The notes beneath the pieces were generated by a model. That model had not been told where the DNA came from. It searched no databases and was given only the letters and a program-made list of their open reading frames with translations. Shown in pieces: positions 42,307 to 50,395 of a stretch of DNA of 64,000 bases. This DNA is from Streptomyces profundus (lineage in GTDB: Bacteria > Actinomycetota > Actinomycetes > Streptomycetales > Streptomycetaceae), in NCBI RefSeq assembly GCF_020740535.1, contig NZ_CP082362.1:5268501-5332500 (forward strand), given 5' to 3'. A program made the position numbers and the translations under genes. The first letter of the stretch is position 1. Every line of letters begins with the position of its first letter.

Positions 42307-43378
42307 GGGTGGCGAAGAAGTCGCGGATGTCCCGGGCGAGGAGGTCGGGGACCTCCATCGCGGCGAAGTGGCCGCCCCGGTCGAACTCCGACCAGTGGCG
42401 GACGTCGTAGAGCCGCTCGACGAGCGGTCGCACCGACTGGGTGATGTCGTGGGCGAAGACCGCCACGCCGAGGGGGACGGGGCAGGGCGCGGTGGCGCGT
42501 CGCGTTTCGCGGTGCAGGCGCGCGGAGGAGGCGGCGGTGGCGGTGAGCCAGTACAGGGACACGTTGGTGAGGATCCGCTCGTCGCTGATCTCCGTGCCGG
42601 GGCCCGTCCAGTGCGCGAAGCGTTCGGCGATCCAGGCCAGTTGGCCGACCGGTGAGTCGTTGAGGGCGTAGCCGACGGTCTGGGGGGTGGCGGCCTGGAG
42701 GGCCTGGTACGGGGGGCGGTTCGCCATCAGCGCGCCGACCTTGGCCAGCCGGGCCTCGTCCGTCGCGGAGAGTTCGACGTCCGCGTCCGGGTCGGGGCGG
42801 GTCGGTAGGTAGTTGACATGGACGCCGATGACCCGGTCCGGGGCCACCGCGCCGAGCGCCATGGAGACGCCCGAGCCGAAGTCGCCGCCCTGGGCGCCGA
42901 AGCGCTCGTAGCCGAGGACGCTCATCAACTCGGCCCAGGCGCGGGCGATCCGGTCGACGTCCCAGCCGCGTTCCCGGGTCGGCCCGGAGAAGCCGTAGCC
43001 GGGGAGGGACGGGATCACCAGGTGGAAGTCGCGCGCGAGCGGCTCGATCACATCGAGGAACTCCAGGAACGATCCTGGCCAGCCATGGGTGAGGATCAGC
43101 GCCATGGCGTCCGGGTCGGCGGATCGGACATGCACGAAGTGGATGTTCTGGCCGTCGATCTCGGTGGTGTGGTGGGGGAGTTCATTGAGCCGCGCCTCGT
43201 GGGCGCGCCAGTCGTAGTCGGTGCGCCAGTGCTCGGCCAGCTCCGTGAGGCGGGCCAGCGGGAAGCCGTAGTCCCAGCCGGCGCCGTCGATCTCGTTGGG
43301 CCACCGGGTGCGGGCGAGGCGGTCGTCGAGGTCGTCGAGGTCGGCCTGGGGGACGGCGATACGGAACGGCGTGATCAT
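42296..43378 (-). CDS. Epoxide hydrolase (microsomal-type, EHN domain)
   Basis: 360 residues. The N-terminal EHN domain ([20 protein letters not shown], then [15 protein letters not shown]) precedes an alpha/beta hydrolase with oxyanion motif [12 protein letters not shown], nucleophile Asp in [11 protein letters not shown] and catalytic His in [11 protein letters not shown]. These enzymes hydrate epoxides to diols, usually for detoxification or catabolism. Two similar palindromes within 100 bp upstream suggest tight local control by a regulator not encoded beside it. Confidence 0.92.
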   Translation of the reverse strand: MITPFRIAVPQADLDDLDDRLARTRWPNEIDGAGWDYGFPLARLTELAEHWRTDYDWRAHEARLNELPHHTTEIDGQNIHFVHVRSADPDAMALILTHGWPGSFLEFLDVIEPLARDFHLVIPSLPGYGFSGPTRERGWDVDRIARAWAELMSVLGYERFGAQGGDFGSGVSMALGAVAPDRVIGVHVNYLPTRPDPDADVELSATDEARLAKVGALMANRPPYQALQAATPQTVGYALNDSPVGQLAWIAERFAHWTGPGTEISDERILTNVSLYWLTATAASSARLHRETRRATAPCPVPLGVAVFAHDITQSVRPLVERLYDVRHWSEFDRGGHFAAMEVPDLLARDIRDFFATLTP

Positions 43379-43403
43379 GGCGTGGCTCCAGGGGGAGTTC
43401 CGG

Positions 43404-43426
43404 CATCGTTGGTCTCGCCAACGATG
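43404..43426. promoter_or_regulatory. Operator-like palindrome 1 upstream of epoxide hydrolase gene
   Basis: Perfect 9-bp inverted repeat CATCGTTGG-TCTCG-CCAACGATG, 26 bp from the start codon. It shares the core TTGGTCnCGCCAA with the second site at 43457-43475. Confidence 0.65.
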
Positions 43427-43456
43427 TGGTGGTGCCGGGAACCGTAGCACTTAATG

Positions 43457-43475
43457 ATTGGCGCGACCAACGAAT
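43457..43475. promoter_or_regulatory. Operator-like palindrome 2 upstream of epoxide hydrolase gene
   Basis: ATTGG-CGCGA-CCAACGAAT; on the opposite strand it reads TTGGTCGCGCCAA, matching the core of the perfect palindrome 50 bp away. It lies just past the stop of the siderophore ATPase gene, so the pair brackets the likely promoter. Confidence 0.6.
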
Positions 43476-43486
43476 AGGTCCGGCGG

Positions 43487-44266
43487 TCAGAGAGTCTCCT
43501 CGGGGACCACGATGGGGGCGCCGGTGACCTCGTCGATCAGTACGCGGGACGGCAGGCCGAACATCGTCTCGATCAGCTCGGGGGTGACGATGTCCCGTGG
43601 GTCGCCGCGCGCGATGACGCGTCCCTCGTGCATGGCCACCAGATGGGTGGCGTAGCGGGCGGCGTGGTTGATCTCGTGCAGCACGGCGACCACGGTGCGC
43701 CCGGTGTTCCGCAACTCCCGCATCAGCCGCAGCACTTCGACCTGGTGGCCGATGTCCAGATAGGTGGTGGGCTCGTCGAGCAGCAGCAGCGGGGTCTCCT
43801 GGGCCACCGCCATCGCGATCCAGACGCGTTGCCGCTGGCCGCCGGAGAGCTGGTCGACGCGGCGCTGGGCGAGGTCGGCCACGCCGGTGGCGCGCAGCGC
43901 GTCGGCCACCGCCGCCGCGTCCTCGTCCGACCAGCTGCGCAGCACCCCCTGGTGCGGGTAGCGGCCCCGGGAGACCAGATCGTGGACGGTGATGCCGTCG
44001 GGCGCGAGGGGCGACTGGGGCAGCAGGCCGACGCGGCGCGCCACCTCCTTCGCTCCGTACCGGCGGATGTCCTTGCCGTCGAGCAGCACGCTGCCGCCGC
44101 GCGCGGCGTGCAGCCGGGAGAGCGCGTGCAGCAGGGTGGACTTGCCGCAGGCGTTGGGGCCGATGATCACGGTGAGTTCGGCGTCGGGGACGTCGAAGTC
44201 GAGATCCGTGAGCACATCGCGCGCACCGTGGCCCACCCGCAGTTCCTTCGCCGAGAGTCTGCTCAC
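43487..44266 (-). CDS. Siderophore ABC transporter ATPase (FecE/FepC type)
   Basis: 259 residues, one nucleotide-binding domain: Walker A GPNACGKSTLL (the usual Gly-Cys/Ser-Gly replaced by Ala-Cys-Gly, as in the siderophore subfamily), GLLPQSPLAPDGITVHDLV, signature LSGGQRQRVWIAMAVAQ and Walker B LLLLDEPTTYLDIGHQ. GTG start lies 19 bp after the second permease gene. It drives import of an iron-siderophore complex with the two permeases and binding protein encoded nearby. Confidence 0.93.
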   Translation of the reverse strand: MSRLSAKELRVGHGARDVLTDLDFDVPDAELTVIIGPNACGKSTLLHALSRLHAARGGSVLLDGKDIRRYGAKEVARRVGLLPQSPLAPDGITVHDLVSRGRYPHQGVLRSWSDEDAAAVADALRATGVADLAQRRVDQLSGGQRQRVWIAMAVAQETPLLLLDEPTTYLDIGHQVEVLRLMRELRNTGRTVVAVLHEINHAARYATHLVAMHEGRVIARGDPRDIVTPELIETMFGLPSRVLIDEVTGAPIVVPEETL

Positions 44267-44285
44267 CGGGTTCCCTTCAGGACGT

Positions 44286-45317
44286 TCACGAGCGCCGTGA
44301 CTCCACGACGAGCAACCAGACCAGATACAGGCCGCCGAAGCAGACGGTCACCGCGCCGACCGGGAGGACCACGCCGGGGACGGCGTGCTGGGCGGCGACG
44401 TCGGAGGCGAGCAGCAGCAGCGCTCCGACCAGCGCGGAGCCGAGCAGATCGACCGACTCGCCCCGGCCGGTGAGCCGGCGGGCGATATGCGGGGCGGCGA
44501 GCGCGACAAAGGAGATCGGGCCAGCCGACGCGGTGACCAGCGCGGTGGTCACCACGCCGAGGAGCACCAGGGCGCCCTTGGCGCGTTCGACCGGCACCCC
44601 GATGCCCGCCGCCGTGGCGTCCCCCAACTCCAGGTGCCGCAGCCAGCGTTGCGCCAGCGGCAGGCAGGCGAGGACGACCAGCCCGCCGGCGCCGGCCAGC
44701 GCCAGGGCGGTCCAGTCGGCCCTGGCGAGCGAGCCGGCGCCCCAGACGGCGGCGCGCAGCGCGAGGTCCACCTCCGCCCGCACCGAGAACCAGGTGTTGA
44801 GCGACGAGAGGAACGCGCCCACGGCGATGCCCACGATGACGAACCGGAAACCGGCCAGCCCGTTGCGGAACGCCAGCGTGTAGACCAGCGCCGCCGTGGC
44901 GACCCCGCCGAGCAGCGCGCCGGCGGCCAGGGCGGCGTAGCCGGTCGCGCCCAGCAGGATGGCGACGACCACGCCGGTGTAGGCGCCCGAGTTGAAGCCG
45001 ATGATGTCGGGGCTGCCCAGCGGGTTGCGGGTCAGCGACTGGAAGACGGCCCCGCTGACGCCGAGCGCGGCGCCGAAGACCACGGCGGCGACGATCCTCG
45101 GCAGCCGCCACTCCAGGACGACCTTCCGCGGCATGCCCCGCTCCTGGCCGCTGAGGACGGCCACGATGTCGGGGAGGGTGACCTGGGCCCGCCCGAGGGT
45201 GAGCGCCAGCGCCGCGAGCGCGACCGTCAGCGCCCCGAGGGCGAGGCAGACCAGGGCCGGCCTGCGGGCGACGCGGGTGCTGAACCGGCCGTGTCTGAGC
45301 ACGAGTTGCCCGGTCAC
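44286..45317 (-). CDS. Siderophore ABC permease (FecCD family), subunit 2
   Basis: 343 residues, about nine hydrophobic segments. FecCD signatures: WRLPRIVAAVVFGAALGVSG, FQSLTRNPLGSPDIIGFNSGA-type motif (as LTRNPLGSPDIIG) and PISFVALAAPHIARRL near the ATPase-coupling helix. GTG at 45315-45317 overlaps the stop of the first permease as GTGA. The two permeases form a heterodimeric channel. Confidence 0.92.
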   Translation of the reverse strand: MTGQLVLRHGRFSTRVARRPALVCLALGALTVALAALALTLGRAQVTLPDIVAVLSGQERGMPRKVVLEWRLPRIVAAVVFGAALGVSGAVFQSLTRNPLGSPDIIGFNSGAYTGVVVAILLGATGYAALAAGALLGGVATAALVYTLAFRNGLAGFRFVIVGIAVGAFLSSLNTWFSVRAEVDLALRAAVWGAGSLARADWTALALAGAGGLVVLACLPLAQRWLRHLELGDATAAGIGVPVERAKGALVLLGVVTTALVTASAGPISFVALAAPHIARRLTGRGESVDLLGSALVGALLLLASDVAAQHAVPGVVLPVGAVTVCFGGLYLVWLLVVESRRS

Positions 45318-46360
45318 AGCGCGCTCGCCCGGCGGAGGTGGACCAGCACGACCAGCAGCGGCGCGCCGACCAGCGCCACGACCACGCCGACCTGCAACTC
45401 GCCGGAACCCACCATGACCCGGCCCAGCACATCGGCGAAGAGCAGCAGCGCCGGCCCCACGAACAGGCATATCGGCACGATCCAGCGGTAGTCGGGCCCG
45501 GTGACCCACCGCACCAGATGCGGCACCATCAGCCCGACGAACGCCAGCGGCCCGGCGGCGGCGGTGGCCGAGCCGCAGAGCAGCGTCACCGCCACGACCA
45601 CGCCGAGCCGCGCCAGGCCCACCCGTACCCCGACCGCGCGGGCCAACTGGTCGCCGAGCGACAGCGCGTTGAGCGGCCGGGCGCAGACGAAGGCGAGCAG
45701 CAGGCCGATGCCGACCCAGGGCGCGATGGCGCCGATGGTGCCGGCGGGACGGTCGGCGATGGTGCCGGCGTCCCAGAACCGCATCCGGTCGAACGTCGCC
45801 ACGTCCAGCAGCGCGAGGGTCCGGGAGAGGCCGAGGAGGACGGCGCCAAGGGCCAGGCCCACCAGGGTCAGCCGCAGCGGTGTGGGGCTGCCCCGGCCCT
45901 GGGAGGCGATCACATAGACCGCGACGCTGGCGGCGACGGCGCCGGCGAAGGCGAAGCCGAGGTACTGCTCGACGCGGGTGACGCCGAGGAACGCGACGGC
46001 CAGCGACACGGCGAAGCCGGCGCCGGCGTTGACCCCCAACAGCCCGGGATCGGCGAGGGGGTTGCGCGTCAGCCCCTGCGTCAGCGCCCCGGAGACGGCG
46101 AGCGAGGCGCCGACGAGGACGCCGAGCGCGGTGCGGGGCACCCGGAGATCGTGGATCGCGATGTGCTCGGGGGAGCCGTCGTGTCCGCCCAGCGCGCTGA
46201 GCACCGAGCTGAGCGGCACCCGCGTCGAGCCGACCATGACGCTGGCGACGACGGCGACGAGCAGCAGCGCCACCGCGCCCAGGAGGGCGAGCGGCCTGGT
46301 CGCCCGGCGGGCGGCGGTCTCGGTGCCCACGACGGGGCGGGTGGCGGTGCTGGCGTCCAT
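45314..46360 (-). CDS. Siderophore ABC permease (FecCD family), subunit 1
   Basis: 348 residues, about nine to ten hydrophobic segments with DLRVPRTALGVLVGASLAVSG, LTQGLTRNPLADPGLLGVNAG-type motif (as LTRNPLADPGLLG) and GPLAFVGLMVPHLVRWVTGP, all characteristic of FecCD permeases. It starts 13 bp after the AraC regulator gene and is probably cotranscribed with it. Confidence 0.92.
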   Translation of the reverse strand: MDASTATRPVVGTETAARRATRPLALLGAVALLLVAVVASVMVGSTRVPLSSVLSALGGHDGSPEHIAIHDLRVPRTALGVLVGASLAVSGALTQGLTRNPLADPGLLGVNAGAGFAVSLAVAFLGVTRVEQYLGFAFAGAVAASVAVYVIASQGRGSPTPLRLTLVGLALGAVLLGLSRTLALLDVATFDRMRFWDAGTIADRPAGTIGAIAPWVGIGLLLAFVCARPLNALSLGDQLARAVGVRVGLARLGVVVAVTLLCGSATAAAGPLAFVGLMVPHLVRWVTGPDYRWIVPICLFVGPALLLFADVLGRVMVGSGELQVGVVVALVGAPLLVVLVHLRRASAL

Positions 46361-46373
46361 GGGCTGTCCGTTA

Positions 46374-47123
46374 CTACGCGACCGTGTCCAGCAGCGCCTC
46401 GCGGAGGTCGCCGTGCAGGTCCTCGGTGGCGATGCCGCATTCGCGGGCCAGCGCGCGCAGCAGCCCCGAGCGGGTGGCGTAGCCCGCCCGCTCGGCGGCG
46501 CGGGCGGCGGGGGCGCCGGCGAGCAGTTCGCGGATCGCGGTGTTGAGACGGGCGCGGGTGCGCCAGCGGGCGAACGCCAGGCCGGTCTCGGCGAGGAAGA
46601 GCCGCTGCACCTGGCGCGCGCTCATGTGGTGCCGGTGGGCCAGCTGGTCGAGGGTGTCCCTGGTCCGCCTGGCGTCGCGGGCGATGGCCCGGGCCACGGG
46701 GTGCCGGGGTTCGACCACGTCGAGGTACTGGGGGAGTTGGCTGCGCAGCACGTCGCCCAGCGCGCGGCGGAACGGTGCGATCTCCGGCTCCGTGGCGGGC
46801 GCGGCGCCCAGGATCGCGGTCATCACCCTCGTCACGGCCGGCAGTTGACGCAGGTGCCGGACGGGGCTCGGCGGCGCGGCGGACGGTTCGAGCAGGGGCC
46901 CCAGGACGAGGCCCCCCTCGGAGACCCGCACGGCGTGCGCGACGAACGGGGCGAGCCAGGCGCTCTCCTGCGTCCGCAGCGGGAAGCGGCGCCCGTCGGC
47001 GACGAGTTCGGCCGTGCCGCTCACCACATGGACGAGGTGGGGGACCTCGTGCTCGTGGGTGTCGTGGCCGAGGAACCGGATGGCGTGGTGCGGCACGACG
47101 GCGGCCAGGGGAGAGACGGTCAC
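46374..47123 (-). CDS. AraC-family regulator of the siderophore locus
   Basis: 249 residues. N-terminal cupin-like sensor (THEHEVPHLVHVVSGTAELV, then LRTQESAWLAP). C-terminal AraC DNA-binding domain with two helix-turn-helices: LDQLAHRHHMSARQVQRLFL and ERAGYATRSGLLRALARECG. It starts with GTG, heads the fecCDE-like operon and diverges from the binding-protein gene across an iron box. Such regulators often activate uptake genes in response to the cognate ferric siderophore while DtxR/IdeR-type repressors shut the locus in high iron. Confidence 0.88.
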   Translation of the reverse strand: MTVSPLAAVVPHHAIRFLGHDTHEHEVPHLVHVVSGTAELVADGRRFPLRTQESAWLAPFVAHAVRVSEGGLVLGPLLEPSAAPPSPVRHLRQLPAVTRVMTAILGAAPATEPEIAPFRRALGDVLRSQLPQYLDVVEPRHPVARAIARDARRTRDTLDQLAHRHHMSARQVQRLFLAETGLAFARWRTRARLNTAIRELLAGAPAARAAERAGYATRSGLLRALARECGIATEDLHGDLREALLDTVA

Positions 47124-47204
47124 CGGGCTTCTCCTCCTCGGGGCGGAAGACGTCAGATGCGGAAGGGCGGGTGTCAGGTTCGGGCCGGTTCCGCCGGCCG
47201 AAGC

Positions 47205-47221
47205 GAGGTTAGCCTAACCTC
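47205..47221. promoter_or_regulatory. Iron box (DtxR/IdeR/DmdR operator)
   Basis: Palindrome GAGGTTAGCCTAACCTC matches the core of the DtxR-family consensus TTAGGTTAGSCTAACCTAA. It lies between the divergent AraC regulator and siderophore-binding protein genes, so iron repression of both arms is expected. Confidence 0.88.
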
Positions 47222-47285
47222 ACTTGTGCGTGGCAGTCATATCCTGCTTATCCCGTTTAACCCGCTTTCGTCCTTCGAGGTAGCC

Positions 47286-48278
47286 ATGAAGTCCGCCCTC
47301 CGACCCATCGGCCCGGTCGTGGTCGCCACCCTCGCCATCCTGGCGCTGGCCGGCTGTTCCGCCTCCGACGAGGGGGACGACGGGAGCGCGTCCGACTCCG
47401 CGACGCGCACCGTCTCCACCGACTACGGCGACGTCGAGGTGCCGGCGGACCCGCGGCGCGTGGTCGTGCTGAACCACGCGCTCGCCGGCTATCTGTACCA
47501 CCTCGACGTCCCGGTGACCGCGATCACTCCGGAGGACGCCGACCAGGACGAGGGCGCCTTCTCCGAGTTCTGGGCGGCGGAGGCCGAGGCCGCCGGAACG
47601 ACCTTCCTGCCCTGGTCCGTCGACGGGTTCGATCTGGAGTCCGTCCTGGCGGCCGACCCCGATCTGATCGTCGGCGGCGGCATCGGCTTCCCGCTGACGC
47701 AGGCCGAGCAGGTCTACGACGAGCTGACCGATATCGCGCCCACCGTGCTGGTCGGCGGCGAACTGGACAACTGGCGGCAGCAGTTCTCGTTCCTCGCGGA
47801 CGAGGTCTTCGACCGGCCCGACGAGTACCAGCGGCTGCTCACCCTGCACGAGGAGCGGGTGGCGCGGGTGCGCGAGGCGATCACCCCGCCGGGGCCCGCC
47901 GCCTATCTCTCCATCACCGCCGACAACACGCCCTATGTGCTGATCGAGGACCAGGGGCTGCCCGCCGACCTGGCCGCGGTCGGGATCGAGGCGGCGCCGG
48001 TCTTCGCCGAGGGCGACTTCGAGCCCTACACCGCCGGCGGGGACATGTTCACCCTGGCCACCGAGGAGATCGCCGCCACCCTCACCCAGCCGACGGTCTT
48101 CGTCACCGGGTTCAACGGGGACACCACGGACGTCGCGACGCTCGCCGAGCACCCGGCCTACGCGTCCCTCCCGTCCTTCCAGTCGGGCGACGCCCATGAC
48201 CTGCCCTACTGGACGGTGCGCCCCGACTACGACGAGTCCCTGGCGCTGCTCGACATCATCGAGGAGATGTTCGGCTGA
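47286..48278 (+). CDS. Siderophore-binding lipoprotein (FecB/FepB family)
   Basis: 330 residues. Signal peptide and lipobox LALAGC (Cys24), acidic Ser/Asp spacer, then a helical-backbone siderophore-binding fold: TVSTDYGDVEVPADPRRVVV, LAADPDLIVGGG, YDELTDIAPTVLV, WTVRPDYDESLALLDII. It captures the ferric siderophore at the outer membrane face and delivers it to the FecCD permeases encoded divergently. GAGGT precedes the ATG. The iron box is 65 bp upstream. The next gene begins 1 nt after its stop. Confidence 0.92.
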   Translation: MKSALRPIGPVVVATLAILALAGCSASDEGDDGSASDSATRTVSTDYGDVEVPADPRRVVVLNHALAGYLYHLDVPVTAITPEDADQDEGAFSEFWAAEAEAAGTTFLPWSVDGFDLESVLAADPDLIVGGGIGFPLTQAEQVYDELTDIAPTVLVGGELDNWRQQFSFLADEVFDRPDEYQRLLTLHEERVARVREAITPPGPAAYLSITADNTPYVLIEDQGLPADLAAVGIEAAPVFAEGDFEPYTAGGDMFTLATEEIAATLTQPTVFVTGFNGDTTDVATLAEHPAYASLPSFQSGDAHDLPYWTVRPDYDESLALLDIIEEMFG

Positions 48279-48279
48279 C

Positions 48280-50046
48280 ATGACGGCACCCACCCTCAGA
48301 ACGCATCCCCTGGTGCTGCGCCGGCTGGAGGTCGCGCGGACCGCGACGGTCAACGCCAGGACGGTCCGCGTGACCCTGACGGGAGAGCAACTCGACGGCT
48401 TCCGGGCGGCCGGCCGTGCCCAACCGGCCTTCGCCTCACCGGCGTTCGACGACCATGTCAAGATCATCTTCGCGGACGGCGGCCGGATCGAGGACGCGCT
48501 GCCCGTCCAACTCCCGCACGGCATCGAGTGGCCGCGCGCCGAGAACCGGCTGACCCGCGACTACACCCCGCGCGCGGTGCGCGCCGAAGCCCGCGAACTC
48601 GACCTGGACTTCGTCCTCGGCCACCAGGGGCCGGCCGCCGGCTGGGCGCGCCGCGCCCGCCCGGGCGACGCGGTGTGGATCGTCGGCCCCAAGTCCTCCA
48701 CCGTCCTCCCCGCCGGGCTGGACTGGATCGTCCTGCTCGGCGACGAGACGGCGCTGCCGGCCGTCGCCCGCTTCCTGGAGGAACGCCCGACCACGGCCCC
48801 GGCGGACGTCTACCTGACCATCGGCGACCCCGCCGCCCGCGTCGACCTCCCCACCAGGCCGGGCGACCGGGTGCACTGGATCGAGGACCCGGAGCACGAC
48901 CAGGGCACGCCCCTGCGGCTGATCCGCGACCACCCGTGGCGGGAGGGCGCCGGCTATGTGTGGGGCGCCGGCGAGAGCCGCGCGCTGCTCCCGGTCCGGC
49001 GCCACCTGCGCAACGAACGCGGCCTCGACCGCGCCCGGATCTCCGTCACCGGCTACTGGCACGAGAGCGCGCCCGAACCCCGGGCGGGCCCCGGCGGCCC
49101 GCCCGGGGTACCGGAGTTGGGCTCGGCCACCGTCGCCTGGTTCGCCGTCCGCGCCGCGCTGCGCCTCTCCGTGCTCGACACGCTCGCCGGCGCCGGGCGC
49201 CTGCCGCTCCCCGAACTCGCCGCACGGGCCGGCGTCGCCCCGGCCGGCCTTGGCCCGCTGCTGGCCGTGCTGGCCGCCCGGGACATCGTCGAACTGACGG
49301 CGGACTCGGTGGCGTTGGGGACGGCCGGCGCGGAGCTGGTCAACGACGAGCACGCCCGCGAGGGCTTCGACGGCTTCGACGCCGAGGTGCTGCTCTCCCT
49401 GGCCGCGCTCGACGACACGCTCAGACACGGCGCCTCGGGCTGGGCGAGGTCCCATGGCGCCACCGCCTGGGAGGCCGCCGCCCAGGACCCGGAGATCTAC
49501 GGGGAGTTCGTCGAGCGGGGCGAGGCGCTCGGCTTCGTCCTCGACGCGCTGGCGGCCGAGCCCGCCGTGGCCACGGCCGGGCACATCGCCCTCAGCGGCC
49601 CCGGGGCCGCCGTGGTCGCCGACGTGCTGCGCGACCGTGGCGTCACCGCCCGGCTGACGGTGACGGGGTCAGGGACCGCCCTGGGCGTGCTGCGGCCCCG
49701 GGTGCGGTCGCACGGGATCGGCTTCGTCGCCGGACGGGTCCCCGCCGACCTCGCCGTCTCGGCGCTCGCGCTCGGCCCCCGCACCGACGAGGAGGCGGTG
49801 GCGGCGCTGGCGTCGCTGCGCGCCGTGGCGGACACGCTGCTGGTCGTGGAGTCGCTGCGGCCCGACGAGCTCGGGCAGGGCGCGGCCGACCAGGGGGTGC
49901 TGCGGATGGCGCTGACCGGAGCACCGCCGCGCTCCCCCGCCGCGGTCAGAGCGCTGGCGGAGGCCGCCGGCTGGCGGTTCGACCGGGGCGTCGCCCTCGG
50001 CTGGGGCTATGAGGCCCTCGCCCTGACCTCGACGAGGGGCGGCTGA
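48280..50046 (+). CDS. Siderophore-interacting reductase fused to a methyltransferase-like domain
   Basis: 588 residues. N-terminal part, about 1-265, is a siderophore-interacting FAD/NAD(P)H reductase: RDYTPRAVRAEARELDLDFV, GPAAGWARRARPGDAVWIVGP, LLGDETALPAVARFLEE, YVWGAGESRALLPVRRHL and SVTGYWHE. After a Pro/Gly linker, residues about 290-588 resemble an O-methyltransferase: dimerisation and winged-helix part (ALRLSVLDTLAGAGRLPLPELAARAGV) and a Rossmann-like end. The SAM-binding glycine motif is degraded (HIALSGPGAAVVADVL). The reductase would release iron from the imported siderophore. The second domain could modify the ligand or only mediate dimerisation. Confidence 0.85.
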   Translation: MTAPTLRTHPLVLRRLEVARTATVNARTVRVTLTGEQLDGFRAAGRAQPAFASPAFDDHVKIIFADGGRIEDALPVQLPHGIEWPRAENRLTRDYTPRAVRAEARELDLDFVLGHQGPAAGWARRARPGDAVWIVGPKSSTVLPAGLDWIVLLGDETALPAVARFLEERPTTAPADVYLTIGDPAARVDLPTRPGDRVHWIEDPEHDQGTPLRLIRDHPWREGAGYVWGAGESRALLPVRRHLRNERGLDRARISVTGYWHESAPEPRAGPGGPPGVPELGSATVAWFAVRAALRLSVLDTLAGAGRLPLPELAARAGVAPAGLGPLLAVLAARDIVELTADSVALGTAGAELVNDEHAREGFDGFDAEVLLSLAALDDTLRHGASGWARSHGATAWEAAAQDPEIYGEFVERGEALGFVLDALAAEPAVATAGHIALSGPGAAVVADVLRDRGVTARLTVTGSGTALGVLRPRVRSHGIGFVAGRVPADLAVSALALGPRTDEEAVAALASLRAVADTLLVVESLRPDELGQGAADQGVLRMALTGAPPRSPAAVRALAEAAGWRFDRGVALGWGYEALALTSTRGG

Positions 50047-50077
50047 CGGGTGCCCGACGGCGTCCTGGCCAATGTGT

Positions 50078-50107
50078 TTGCCCCGCGCCTGAGGCCTCGT
50101 CTACGCT
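50078..50107 (+). promoter_or_regulatory. Promoter of the T-box / seryl-tRNA synthetase gene
   Basis: TTGCCC (-35, 50078-50083) and TACGCT (-10, 50102-50107) separated by 18 bp. The predicted transcript starts near 50114, at the beginning of the T-box RNA. Confidence 0.5.
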
Positions 50108-50113
50108 GCGCGC

Positions 50114-50390
50114 AACGCGATGACGGAGACGAGTAACCACGGGATCGCGCGAGTCCAGAGAGCCGCCGGCAGCTGAGAAGGCGGTCTCGCGCCCGAGGCG
50201 AATCCCCTCCCGAGTGCGGGGAGGAAAGGCGCCGTTCGCGCCCCATGCCCCGCCGGCCAGCCCCCGTCACCGGGCCGAACGAGTCCGCCGTCCCGCGCGG
50301 CGGTGAAGCGCGGTGGCACCGCGAGCCCCCTGCTCGCCCGCGTCCACAAGGGAACCTTCCGAGTTGGCGGACGAGCGAGAGGGGACGGGG
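50114..50390 (+). promoter_or_regulatory. Translational T-box riboswitch controlling SerRS
   Basis: Stem I begins with GACGGAGACGAGTA and contains the distal motif AGAGAGCCGCCGG..GAGAAGGCGG. Its 3' side GCGAATCCCCTCCC offers TCC (50203-50205), a Ser codon, as specifier. The antisequestrator carries the conserved T-box bulge sequence GCGGTGGCACCGCG at 50310-50323. Downstream, GCCCCCTGCTCG..CGTCC can pair with GGACGAGCGAGAGGGGAC, burying the ribosome-binding site just before the ATG. No U-tract terminator is present. The RNA would thus raise translation when uncharged tRNA-Ser accumulates. Actinobacterial T-boxes usually control ileS; a serS target is unusual. Confidence 0.85.
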
Positions 50391-50395
50391 CGGCG

